DNA of 64,000 bases from Saxidomus purpurata (Eukaryota; Mollusca; Bivalvia; Venerida; Veneridae). Where the stretch lies: assembly GCA_022818135.1 (NCBI GenBank), contig JAFMSR010000008.1, positions 5,883,679 to 5,947,678 on the forward strand, in the 5' to 3' direction. Under the pieces are notes generated by a model that did no database searches, was not told the DNA's origin, and saw nothing but the letters and a program-made list of their open reading frames with translations. Numbering within the stretch: position 1 is the stretch's first letter; each line of letters starts with the position of its first letter. The position numbers and the translations under genes were made by a program. Below, piece after piece: positions 24,481-44,200 of the stretch.

Positions 24481-26831
24481 GCGATGAGAAACTACTATCG
24501 TGATAAAATCTTAAATCAGTGACCGAGAACTTTTCAGTAACATATGGAAGCTTTCTTCGAAATCACACTCTAGCTATGTGAATGACTTCGTGCATGTTTC
24601 AGCAATGCACAACACATAGCCCTGGAAGGATTTGCTAATTGACCTTGTTATCAGAATTCCTTGAGCTGTGTTGGATTCTACTGGCTATATTTGGGAAGAT
24701 GTTTTCGGGTTTTCTGAATAGAACGTGATTACCATAAAGTGCGGTTCGATTAAGAGTTATACACATGTATACAATTTTAAAGAAAAAGTGGTCTTTAGTA
24801 CTTTTGATTCATACATATACTCACAATTTACTATTCAGTACAAAAACATCCGATTGATATTTATTGTAATTCCGTGTTTCATTATAATGCTTTACCTTTC
24901 CTCGTTATTAGGCTTAAGTTTAGTATATTCAATAGTGGTTCTTCACTTATCAATATCAATTAGAACAGAAAACGACGACGAGTTTGTGTGAACTAAATGA
25001 AAATTTATTTCTGAGACAATGAAGACTCATACATTTGAGCGTGTATGAAAATGTAGATGTGAGTAATGTGACATTCTAACGCACTTTCGTTGTAAAGTCA
25101 TTGCCGATTGTTGGCAGCTTTAAGATTTGTGACTATTAGATATAACAAGCTACCTAAAACTAAAAATGCATGAAAGTATGTAAGCATATAATAACATAAG
25201 CATGAAGCATAGGTTTTACACTTATTACTTACTAAGTACTTATTTGATATTTTGCACTGATATATGAGTTTCAAATGGTTGCAAACGATTTGAACGGCTC
25301 AAGTTTTGTTGTCGCCATTATAAACTTCGAAACTACACTTTCGCCAATAGCACATATGCATGATAGTAAGTCTATAATGAGCAAATTTAGAAACCATTCC
25401 TTGACCATTAGTATGAAAAAATTCAGTGGTACATGTATAATTGTTAAGAAGAACCAAATTCATAGCGTCTTAACAAAACTAAATGTTCACTTCATTGTGC
25501 AACTAGTGAGAGGGGAAACTTTTACCTTTAGATTATTATCATGAATTATATACATTATTGTTAGCAACAACATACATTTAAATATTATGTCATTCAATAC
25601 GGCTAAAATACATACATTTCGCCCGTTTGTAATTCCTATAGCGTATCAATTCGCTGACAGTGTCTTCCGTCACGATATCATGCTCTAGCTGACAATGCTA
25701 AATTCTTCATGGGAATACTGGACGTACACGAACAACCCCCTGTGGAGGAAACGTGGAACCGTAACATGCACGGGTCTTTCAACTCCTCGGGCTATTCCTC
25801 AGAATACTGAAACTACGGATTCAGGAGCATGTTTCTGTATTAGAACAATTATAGTTTTCATGTTATTCTTTTCTTTTACGTCATTTTAGATTTGAATAGC
25901 ATAAAGTAGATGTCACAAGTGTAAAACCTTGCGTAGAACTGATCTATTCGCTACCGTTACTGTCTAAATACCCGCGAAAAATCATGTGCACAAAATGGTC
26001 AAATGATTTTGTGCATCGCTATGTTAAGACATAGTTTTTATTATGTTCTCCGCTATACTACGGAGAACTTCGAATAGTGCCCGTTATTTTTAAAGTAAAA
26101 GGGTGTACCGACTAAGAATTGTTTTCTATTCACTTTATATAACCTTTTACTTTTACAGCGGTAAAGTTTTATTAGTGTCGGTGTTAGGTTCATCCAAATA
26201 AGAAGGTACACTCTTTAAGCCACAGCATCAAATAAGTTCCGTAATCAATACCATACAATCTAAATAGTACTCTAGGGTTTACTCGCTCTCCTGTATATGT
26301 ATAGAAGTATATTGCCAAGATTATGTTATGCTCAGTCAGAAACCCACACCACGTTATTACTCTCAATGGTGCAACTGCAAACAATGATTACATTGTAACA
26401 CTAATTTAAACAAAAAATCAAAAATGATATACAGGGAATGTAAATATTCTACACATGAAACTAACAAATTCTATTCAAAACTTGTAAATATTCTATTCAA
26501 ACTAGGATTCTATGATAGAAACACCGTTCAGTTTGAGAAATAAAAATAAACTTCCAGTGCTCCAAATCCATATGATATACATGTGATTGGCAGTAAAGTG
26601 GGATACGGAAACCAATCAATGGCTAACACACACAATATAATTCTTTCAAGTACTAAATATTAACAAAATTAACTTTAATAAAAACTAACCTGTAACCTGA
26701 TACAACACTCATATAATATATCGGTAAAATATGTGCATTACATTTGATATAAGAATTTTGCTTATATATGGTAATGATTCCTGTCCATGTGTACATGAAA
26801 ATACTATAATGTGCAACTATTGGAAACAGTT

Positions 26832-26850
26832 TTTATTTACATGGTTTATT
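26832..26850 (-). promoter_or_regulatory. Tandem poly(A) signals of gene 2
   Basis: Two AATAAA hexamers on the - strand, at 26850-26845 and 26837-26832, lie about 85-100 nt after the stop codon. The same pair occurs after gene 3, which supports the call. Confidence 0.55.
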
Positions 26851-26934
26851 CACACCATTCTCGTTTTCGTAATTTCACCTTTTCGGACTCTGTATGACTT
26901 GAGAGGCTTGAAGTTTGTAGCACAGACGTTTGTA

Positions 26935-33816
<6,882 letters not shown>

Positions 33817-36800
33817 CTGTCAAAAGAGGAAACGTTTTTGTACTGCAGGAGTTTCGTTTTATAAGAAACTTTTTAGCTTTATTATAATTTATTTAGGTCG
33901 ATTGTGAAACAAGTTATTCAACTTATATTATTCACTCCGGATACCTCATTTTATAAGAAACTAACTTTTGATTCAATATCAATATCTTTCGATATCGGCT
34001 ATGTTCTCGATCAAGGTTTAATGTATATTTGTTTTTTTATGTAAGCAGTAGATGTAAATAGAGAAGAGTGATTTTATTGAAGGATGCAATGCTACGTTCT
34101 GTTTTATTATACGTTTGTTTAAAGTCCCGTCTTCGTTTAAACTTGGCAGTTCCACTTAACTCCAAATAAAGACAGACATTTGAATTTTGGGTTGTACAAT
34201 TATAAATAAACGAAATTAAGGTAGTTCCACACCTTACGGCTGAATATTTCAACCTCCTTAGAAAACGGTCATATTTTGCATATGCAGTCTACGATGTATG
34301 TACTTTAATGTGATGCTATTTGATAAGAACACGCTACGCGACGTTGACGTCTGACGTCGTCAAGCAGTCTACCCAATTTATGTGAGCGCTTATATACAAA
34401 CGTTCGTACCTGTGGTATTTATGAATAGATTTTGAAGATTCAAGTTTCATTTTTTATGTTACAGTATCACATTTTGGTTGCATGTTTATTACATAATGAG
34501 TGCTTTATAGTCAGTGTGCCGACTATTGCGACAATTTTGACGTAAATAACGTCGTATTTTGGAAGGTACTCTTGATATTTTTGCCGTTTTGCGAAGAATT
34601 TGTCCGGTGACCCCACCGAAATTTTGTATATCGCCACCCTGTTGTTTATTCTAAATTATCAAATAAAATCGATAGGTAATCGAAGTCAATTTTTGCAAAA
34701 TTGCAAAAATAGAAGAGAAAATATTATTATACTTTGTTATATTGCTACAAAGATGATAGACCAATGTTCACAGTTAAAAAATCAAATTGTTGATCACGTT
34801 TTACTTGTAAAAAGGTTCGCTATTATGCACGTAAGTAATCATATTCGGAGTTAATTTATTTAAAATTTTTTCCGAAGAGAGGCCGTTCCGTATAAAAAAC
34901 GAAATACCGTTTCTGCAAACGCTTCAAAACATGAACATATAACGTATACAAAATGTATATATCAATTTCAACTTACTGAGCCAAGATTCATAAGAACGAT
35001 TGTGATTATGTTTTTCATGTCATTGCGTTTGTCATACAGTTAAGGAAAACCTTAGTTTTAATGTTTCAAGTTTACGTGACTATGATCATAGAATGACTAT
35101 TAAACGTATATATATCTTCTTTAATTGTCATCTGTAGTCTTCAACCATTCTTTATTCAGGCACACTTGTGTCTTAATACAGAGTCTTTGCGCTGTAATAC
35201 TTAATTCAAATAATTAAATCAACATCAATATTTTCAACTTTCTGAAAAAGGAAAAGAGTAAATGCATTTGAAATTTTTAACTAAGAGTACACATTAAACT
35301 GGCTTGAAACGATTTGGTCACGAAACATAGACTTTTCTGTTCAAAGAACTGCCTTGCTACTGAATTAAGCCATTGACGTAAACATTTGCTTACAAATCTT
35401 TAATAAATTGTTGCATATAATTCGATAACAGTACAGTTTTAATACTGTAAGTGAGTCAGTGAGTCAGTCAGTCAGTAGATGTGGTATCGTGGTAAAGGTT
35501 TCAATAATCCTTGTTTCTGCACGAACAATGCAGTAATGTTGCATAAGAGTATGAGGAAGGAATTTTCCCCGAATTTTTCCTTATGTTCTTCTTTGTATTA
35601 ACTCCGTATCCCTTACAACAGCGATCGATTTAGTGTTAAACAGAATAAGACACATTTTAGAATAAGGCCTAACCTAATTCTATAATAAAACATCATATTT
35701 CCATTGTCGGTGAGGTCAGACAAGTAAACTAAGCTGTTACAAAATAAAAAGTCAGTAACGAGGAGTGTAGGTCTGCTATAAATTAACTTCCTAAGCAAAA
35801 TATCTATCTACGCAAACGATTCGTTTCAGACGAAAGGTCATAGGGGTCAAAATCTTATTTGAAGGAATGTAAAGAAAACATGTCTATAAAATTAGTTATC
35901 ATCAAATAGATAAACGTAAGTAGCATATAAAGTATATAACGCTTTATGAAACTGCTAAATATTTTACCGTTAAAACACTCATTACCGTATCACATATTGT
36001 TTCCTCTCACTGAAAATATAAACATAAAATATATAAATAGTTGAAACGATTTGCACAATAAGCACACTCTACAGAGAAATATTTTTTCCACGAAAATGAT
36101 TTAGTTCCTTTTTCGGTTTACATGTTATCTAGTATTGATTATTGGTAAAATTTTAAAGATCGCCTGGTGTAGAAGTACATACCTAAATGTTGTAATAGGT
36201 TAAATACATATTTTAACGCTTGAGTGTGCTTACTATAAGTTTGAACAGAAATGTGAAATATGTAGTCACAGGGTTCCAGACATATTAACAGTAAGGATCT
36301 TAGCCAATGACAGACTAGCTCTTGTTTTTCATAATCTGCTTCAGCACAGCTACAATTTCAGTGGTAGAAGATAAAATGAATTTGTATAAACTATACGTAA
36401 GTTACCTTTGCTGCAGTCTGACAAAAAATTAAAAATGTTTCTCTTCCAAAAACAAATTGTCAATTTTTGTGAAAGAGACACACTTTACTTCATTAAAAAT
36501 AGAGTGAAGATTTTTGCAGATAAAAGTAAGGCCAGAATGAGAAAATTACATGGTAGTTTTCTGCAAATATAATGTGTTCAAGGTGACAAATATGTCTAAG
36601 AAATCATCGTCATGTAAAATATTGAATTAATGCATTTTTGTGATCATTTCTTTTAACGTTTGGATAGTGAACCAATGTCTTAAAAAACAACAACAGGAAA
36701 TTGGCAATAAACTAATTATTTCTACATGTCAATAACATTAATGGTCAGTTTATAATGGACCAAATATCCAGTCTAAAGACACCTTTTAAATTCCTTACTT

Positions 36801-37064
36801 CCATTGACATATACCATCTACTTTTAAATTAAGCTTTATTTACTTGTAATTTCTTAAAATCTACATGAAATTTATAATCTGTTAAGAGGAAAACATTTTG
36901 CCTCCGGAACACGTGCCTACAGTATAGACACGTGTAGTACTGAACTAAGGTTATTCCTCTCACAAACGAGCACCCTAATCGAGAAGTTAATGATATCGGA
37001 AAGCAGCTTGGTATAAATCTTAAAGCGAGAGTGAAAATTGACAAGAAAAGTACGTTTACAGATG
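33817..37064. other. Region upstream of visible gene 2 exons
   Basis: No convincing exon is visible. The missing 5' exon(s) and promoter of gene 2 probably lie here or further upstream. A short GTCA microsatellite is at about 35451-35478. Other ORFs have random composition. Confidence 0.4.
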
Positions 37065-37845
37065 AGTAGGAAGCTGGCAGTAGCAGTGGCTGGCAGTAGC
37101 AGTGACAGGCAGTAGCAGTGACTGGCAGTAGCAGTGGCTGGCAGTAGCAGTGACTGGCAGTAGCAGTGACTGGCAGAAGCAGTGACTGGCAGTAGCAGTG
37201 ACTGGCAGTAGCAGTGGCTGGCAGTAGCAGTGACTTGCAGTAGCAGTGACTGGCAGAAGCAGTGACTGGCAGTAGCAGTGACTGGCAGTAGCAGTGGCTG
37301 GCAGTAGCAGTGACTGGAAGTAGCAGTGACTGGAAGTAGCAGTGACTGGCAGTAGCAGTGGCTGGCAGTAGCAGTGACTGGCAGAGGCAGTGACTGGCAG
37401 TAGCAGTGACTGGCAGTAGCAGTGAATGGCAGTAGCAATGGCTGACAGTAGCAGTGACTGGCAGAAGCAGTGACTGGCAGTAGCAGTGACTGGCAGTAGC
37501 AGTGAGTGGCAGTAGCAATAACTGTCAGTAGCAATGGCTGACAGTAGCAATGGCTGGCAGTAGCAGTGACTGGCAGTAGCAATAACTGTCAGTAGCAATG
37601 GCTGCTGACAGTAGCAATGGCTGGCAGTAGCAGTGACTGGCAGTAGCAGTGACTGGCAGTAGCAGTGGCAGGCAGTAGCAATGGCTGGCAGTAGTAATGG
37701 CTGGCAGTAGCAGTGACTGGCAGTAGCAGTGACAGGCAGTAGCAGTGGCTGGCAGTAGCAGTGACTGGCAGTAGCAGTGACTGGCAGTAGCAGTGGCTGG
37801 CAGTAGCAGTGGCTGGCAGTAGCAGTAGCAAAAACGTGAAGTTGG
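37065..37845. repeat. 16-bp minisatellite
   Basis: About 48 tandem copies of the 16-bp unit CAGTAGCAGTGACTGG, with variants GTGGCTGG, GAAGC and AATGG. Because 16 is not a multiple of 3, all three - strand frames stay open for long stretches and give the same repetitive Ser/His/Cys/Leu peptide. Those ORFs are consequences of the repeat, not genes. Confidence 0.95.
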
Positions 37846-37877
37846 CAACTTCACGTTTTTGCTACTGCTACTGCCAG
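37813..37877. repeat. Perfect inverted repeat, 32-bp arms, 1-nt spacer
   Basis: 37813-37844 and 37846-37877 are exact reverse complements around a single G at 37845. It marks the point where the 16-bp array switches strand, with the same GTAGCAGTAGC motif running in the opposite orientation afterwards. Confidence 0.93.
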
Positions 37878-38040
37878 TTACTGCTACTTCCAACTTCACG
37901 TTTTTACTTCTGCTACTGCCAGCTACTGCTACTGCCAGCTTCACGTTTTTGCTACTGCTACTGCCAGTTACTGCTTCTGCCAACTTCACGTTTTTACTAC
38001 TACTACTGCGAGTTACTGCTACTGCCAACTTCACGTACAT
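37847..38040. repeat. 45-bp tandem repeat, inverted relative to the 16-bp array
   Basis: AACTTCACGT starts at 37847, 37892, 37937 (one mismatch), 37982 and 38027, an exact 45-bp period. The body of each unit is GCTACTGCTACTGCCAG-like, the complement of the neighbouring 16-bp array. Confidence 0.92.
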
Positions 38041-39599
38041 CGTTCAAAGACAGTATTATATCTTTTAGGAAGAAACTTTAAATTTATGACAAGATTTCTC
38101 TTAAACAGAAGCTAGTATATAAAATACAATACAGCCGTGTTTTAACTTCATAAAAGCCACTAATAACCAAACGTTCACAGAGAAGAATAAAATTCAAGCA
38201 ATGCGAATGGTGCAAACTTCAGATTAAATAAACTAAAGCGTGCTCAACACCGAAATGTGTCACAAAGCACAGAAAACACTTGATAACATGATAAGTTGAA
38301 TCAACTTGAAACGGTCATTTTCCCGAAATGCTAATAACTAGGGGCATGAAACAGGTTTGTAGCAATGCAGTCTCGATCTTTTCCTAAACTAAAGACAACA
38401 TTTTTAGATATAAACTATTTCCCCGCCACAACTTTTGGAGAAATTTCAGGCAAATTTTAAAATTACGACACAATATATAACATAAACAAAACTATAGACA
38501 TTTGTTTACTTTTCTAGTCAAGAACATTTTCGAATTATTGCATCAACATTTGACAACAATTATCAGTTTTAAGTACCTTTTAAGTGTCTATTAGTAATGC
38601 ACTTATCGTTTAGGGTTAATATTTGTGGCCAACACCTTTCTTGAAATTAAAGTCAGAAAATATTGAGATAAAGATAAAAAGATCGGTCGGGTTATCTCGG
38701 TACTAACTGTACTCCATTTAATATCCTGTTTCTAATAAAACATTTTTGAACCAAATTGGCGCCTTTTCAGGTCTTAACGTGTGCTTACTTACATCAAAAT
38801 CTATAGTTATTTTGGGCTACATATTAGAAAAAATTTCATATTGCAGATATTGAGTCAATTTAGAAAATAAAGCTTGCTTTTTTTTAATGAAATAGGCAGA
38901 TGGGAGCACTTGGTTAGAAAGTTGGGCAAAATGTAAAACATCAAAATGAAAGGTTTATCGTTTCAACACAAGGAATAAATCAACAACATCGTGATTGAAT
39001 ATACAAAGTACACAACATCTGCTTCGGTAGTCTGTTCCTTGTCACCTTGGGTTGAACTTGACATTTTATTAACGTCTTCCGTCAATCATTCTATGTGTGA
39101 TTTACGAAAAGATGTTATTAGAAAATAGTGAATAAAAATTATATACGTAATGTGTATCAGAACAAGTTTTCTGTCATCTAACTTTCTTTTGTTTTGAAAT
39201 ATGCTGAATTGCGTTCCAACGACAATGAAAATATCCGCTTCAAGCAAAATATGTTTAACTGTGGTCCATTGTTTATGTGAATACTCGATTCGCAGTCTGT
39301 GAATTTTCACCGCCATGTCAGGACGTAGCGTGTGTTTTATCCTTTCCTTGCTGAGTAATTTTGTTCTGTGACCCAAACGTAACATCCCCCGTTTATTTTT
39401 TGTCTTTAATGTTTGCTGTCTTCAATCACGTGACCATAACATATTTGCATTTAGAGGATGCTACATCCGGCTAGTGATACCGGCAGGGTTTCCCGATCGT
39501 TTCTTGTTCAATAGTCCTAATTTTGGGAATGAGGTTCTAGAGTATTTCTAACGTATTTGTACCTCTATTAAATTAAATGTAAGTGCTTTAACCTCGGGG
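38041..39599. other. Intergenic DNA between minisatellite and unit B flank
   Basis: No supported gene or recognised repeat. One ORF on the - strand (39385-39086) starts with ATG but has no family resemblance or clear splice site. Confidence 0.4.
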
Positions 39600-41213
39600 A
39601 GGATGTTTTGTATATTTAACTTCACTTGCAAATAGGAATAACAGAAAACTACAACATCAAGTTTGAGTGAACCGAGTTAAAATTTATTCTTGAAATCATA
39701 TAGACACATACAAATATATGAAATATTTGAACATCTAGGTAATTGTTGATGTACTAAACATGCATAATAGTACTTTGGCTGTTATGTCCCATTCTATCGC
39801 ACTTCTGTTGTAACCTCATGGCCGTTTGGTGGCATCTTTTAAATATGTGTCTTCTAAATACAACATATAGGATAAAAAAAACAATACGGCCGATAATATT
39901 ATATTTGCATTACAGTAAGTCGATAGTGAGCAAATTCAGAAACTATTCAATTAGTACGAAAAATTGTGTGACCATGGTACAATCGTTCAGCATAATTTAT
40001 TTCCAGCGTTCGATCTGACAGAACAGCAGTAAATGTAGGTGTTAGGTTCATCCTAACTAGAAAAATGCATCCCTTAAAGTGACACTATGCGCATCTCACC
40101 TTGTTTAGTGATAGTTTTATAAAAGCAATTTTCGGTTGCTGTGCATTCAAATGTGTTAAACTAATGATAATGCCGCATTAGTATTTGAAGTTTAGAAATA
40201 AAATAATGGACTAATAAAATAATAGTTCCTTTGTTATTGTTGTTATTGGTAGTGATTTCGACAGTGGAAGGGAAGCAACTCCTGCATGCAGTTGTTTTTT
40301 TCTTAAACTCCCAGTCAATATAAGAAAACCAATATTTGGAAAGTTATTATTTCGTACTGGTAGCTGGAAGAGTTTGGTATTATTTCCTCTGCCCTTTTGT
40401 ACACACACTTATTTCAGCTGGATTTTTACTTGAAAAACATGCGCATAATTCCACTTTAAGACACAAAAGTTCCGTAAGTAATTCCATTTAAATGTATCTA
40501 TACAATCTAAACAACACCCTAGGGTTTTACGCACTCTCCTTTACATGTATATAGAAGTATATTGTTAATATTATGATATGTTCAATCAGAAACCCTGACC
40601 ACGTTATTACTCTCAATGGTGCAACTGAAAACTTTGATTACATTGTAACACATATTTAAACAAATATTCAAATATTAATAGACAAGGAAGAAAGTCAGGA
40701 CATTGCATATTATATATGAAAATATTCTACTCTTAATGTGAACAAATTCTATTAAAACTTGTAAATATTCTATTAAAATTAGGATTCTCTGAAAAACAAA
40801 TACCTCTCAGTTTGACCAAACTAAAATCCAACTTTAGTCTTGTTCCAAAATTAATACATGTATGATTCACACGTGATGGACAGTCAAATCGAACACGGAA
40901 ACCGATAAAGGACTAACACACATAATATGATTCTTTACAGTACGTGTTTACAAATCTTACATAGATAAAAAAACTCACTGGTAACCTAATATCATACTTT
41001 TATGCATAATGTGTTTGTATATTATGTGCAAAACATTCTATATAAGAAAACTATCGTGTATGGTAATGCTTCCTGTGAATGTGCATATTAAAATACTCCA
41101 ATGCTAGTTATTCGAAACTGTTTTTATTAACATAATTTATTCACATTATTGTCATTTTCGTAATGTCATTAAAGAGACGTAGCCTTTAGAATTTTGTAGT
41201 GAAGACTTCTGAA
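39600..41213. repeat. Duplicated 3' flank of gene 3 (unit B)
   Basis: It is homologous to the flanks of genes 2 and 4 (24340-26934; 51660-54238). Shared anchors include the AACAGAAAAC block near 39640, the AGTAAGTC-TATAATGAGCAAATT-like block near 39913 and the CACGTTATTACTCTCAATGG block near 40600. It contains the poly(A) region of gene 3. Confidence 0.72.
41123..41141 (-). promoter_or_regulatory. Tandem poly(A) signals of gene 3
   Basis: AATAAA on the - strand at 41141-41136 and 41128-41123, about 75-90 nt after the stop, matches the arrangement after gene 2. Confidence 0.55.
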
Positions 41214-44200
41214 TTACTTGGCTTTCTTCCCATACCCTTGCGCTACACCTTTGGCAAGAACTGGTCCACCTTCGTGTAGAAGAAGAGCAGGCCATACTGT
41301 GTATTCAACATGGGTTCCGCTGCTTGTGTAAGGCTTGAATACATCGGTATTTAGTTCGGAACCAGGCTTAGCTACCGGGGAAAATACAACAGGCGGGTCT
41401 TGGATCTGAGAACAAAGAAACTTTTGAGAAACAAAGTGGTACACAGTACTGACTGTCGGATCAAAACACAGATCCATGTTTATTTAGAACATTAAATGAA
41501 ATTATGAAACAGAATGAACTGAAATTGTATTTACAAACTTAAAGAAGTTATCTCCCATTAACTGTCTCTAAGTCAAGTTGGTCCATAAATTTTGATAACT
41601 CCTTTTTTTATTTTTTGTTTGTATTGTAGTGAATAAATAAAATGTTAACATTAGCAACCACGATAATCAGACTTTGATAAAAAGTTTGGAGGAATATTCT
41701 AAGTAAAAGCTATACTTGTCTTATCAGTGTGCAAGATTACAACCATACCATGCAACCTTGCCGCGTGATCTTCCATTGATGAATGAAATGGTTACATATG
41801 TTTAATTCAAATGAAGTTCACTTTTTGTAAATTAATCAAATAAATAAAGCTGAAATGTTTTAGGTTTGAAACTGGATTGCAAAAGCAGGAAAGAAAACTA
41901 TTTATAATACAGTGACATAAATTCTAACAGGTAATGTACCTTTGATGACAGGATATATCATTTGGGAACATAACTGAAATGGAATATTCCATACATAGCT
42001 TGAAATAATGTTATGCTGAAAATGGTCTATCTAATACATGAAACATACTTAGTCAGTCAACCTAGTGACCATTCCATTTACTTACCACCATCAGCCAACA
42101 TATTTCAAGACTCTCCTTAACAAATGGTCTAGCTTCCAAAGCTCTCCCTAAGGTCTGAGAAGTGGACCGTTTAAGATGTGATAGATACGTCTGTAAAGGA
42201 AACATTATGACGAATGTTACGTACCAGTGCAAGGCAGTTTCTAAATATTTTAAGAATCATACAAATCAGTGCAACTGTAAATATCATAAACAATGATAAC
42301 AGTAGTCTAAACGTAATTTAATCATTTAAAATCAGTAAAATAAAAAAAAAAAACCGCAGAGGTAATTATCATTTTGCAGCAAATAAAACCCCGGTTTGTT
42401 AGTTTTAATGTGTGTGCTACATCCACACTCCATACATCAATTGTATTTGAAGATCAAAACTTTAAAAATAATGTTCAGCATTTTAACTTAATTTTACTTC
42501 TTTACAATTACATGTTTTCTACCCATTTGCCTCTCAAAGTGTATACACATACCTCATATAGATTCCGTAGTGCAACCGGAGACGCTGCCTTCCTACAATC
42601 TTTTAAATTCTTTCGTACATCTACTGGTATATCTCCTGTCTACAAACAATATAAATCAATCAACTCACCCCTCTTGTAAAAGACGACTGGTAGCCTGTTT
42701 TTTTAAAAACCAGCCTATGTGAACACACCTTGGTTATCAAGAGAATTTCAATCCCTGCGAGGAATTCGCATCTACTTATCGTGTATAAAGTACAATGTAT
42801 ATACAAATATAATGCTTCAAAAGGTATGATTCCAAGTACGTACGAACAAAATTCCATAGATACTTTTATCATAAACAAGATGAGACAGGTTAGTCGTTAC
42901 GTTTTAACAAAACATGTTTGTTGTACACTTTTTCTGTAAATAAGATTGATGCTTTTTCTCATCGAACTATTTAAGATATAAAATTTTAAGATAAATCGCA
43001 AGAAAAAAGATATAGTATGCTTTATGATGTCTAAAAAATACCACTCATACAAGAATGTTTGAAAATCCAAGGACGCTGTGTAAATTCTTCATTTGTTTAG
43101 ACCCACTTTCAATGCAGAAATGCATGACATCCTGTAAAAGTACAATCCTTTTAACAGAAAGTTAGTTGTTATATGCATATTGACAAGGCAGACAAATTAT
43201 ATATTGAAATTGTTGACTTCGTAGTCACGTGATAATGAGGTTAACTGGAAGTAGTAAAACAACATATCGTGCTAACTCATACAAAATGTAACAAATTTGT
43301 AAAACATGTAATGTTACCTCAATTTTGTACATTTGTATGGATTTAGAGAAAGAAAAGAATCATCATGATATAATTTTTTATGTTCGCCATATTTGATAAG
43401 CGTAACTGTAGAGACAGTTACTAAACTATTCTTGTACAAGCTCACCCAACAAGTGTATTAATTATATCAACACATATCTGCATATTCAAATTAGACCACA
43501 ATATCAACTTAAAACAGCTTTATATACCCATTTTGCTGTAAGTCATAAATTATGTTGAACATGTTCATGAAGGGCTATATAGTATAATATAAGCAAGTAT
43601 CTCACACTTTCAAATGTACTGAAAACTATTTATTTCATTCAATAGTTAAATGCATATACACGACCTGCAAAATTGCTAAGAGCGCTTCGATTGTCTGTTG
43701 TTCTCTTTCAAAGTACTTTGCAAGTATGTCAAAGGCATCCGTCCACTGGTTGTCATACAACTCAGCATATCTTTCTGCCAGCTTGACTGGACGATTTTTA
43801 TCACTAAGGTCAGCAATGTTTGGATTATCGTCTGTTAGTCTGTCTCCCATTGCTTTACTGAGCCTTCAAGAAAGCAAGACAGTATCTAAATATTTCGGAA
43901 TCGCCTTTAAAGATTTTTTATTTAATATAGCAATAATACACATAATGTCCATTATTAAATTGAATGTAATACATGCGTATCAGGCTTATCAGACATTGGA
44001 GCTTTTTCCTTGTTTTGCAATGGATATAATAGTACGTACTACATTAATTATTAATTAATAAATTGAATGTAAAACATGTTTATAAGACATTTGTCTTTAA
44101 ACCTTGTTTTAGTTTCCTCCAGCTCAGTCTCTGTTTTCTTCAATTTGGCCGAAGTTTGTTTCAACTGATCTTCTAATTTAGCTAGAAGGTCCTCCGTTTT

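Larger units (their letters stand above)
24340..26934. repeat. Duplicated 3' flank of gene 2 (unit A)
   Basis: This noncoding DNA is homologous to 39600-41213 and 51660-54238, the flanks 3' of genes 3 and 4. Shared anchors with unit C include GTTGGATTCTACTGGCTATA (24670 and 52075) and the ATCCGATTGATATTTATTGT block (24850 and 52225). Shared with both B and C is the AATGGTGCAACTGC-like block (26365, 40615, 53690). A degenerate tRNA-like segment sits at about 24370-24480. Nothing coding is supported. Confidence 0.75.

Noticed and set aside
36829..38081. Long - and + strand ORFs of 170-229 residues rich in Ser, His, Cys and Leu
   Set aside because: They are readings of a 16-bp tandem repeat in every frame, with no independent coding signal.
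39086..39385. - strand ORF of 99 residues starting with ATG, considered as a 5' exon of gene 2
   Set aside because: No clear donor site, no similarity I recognise, and it lies 5 kb from the next exon.
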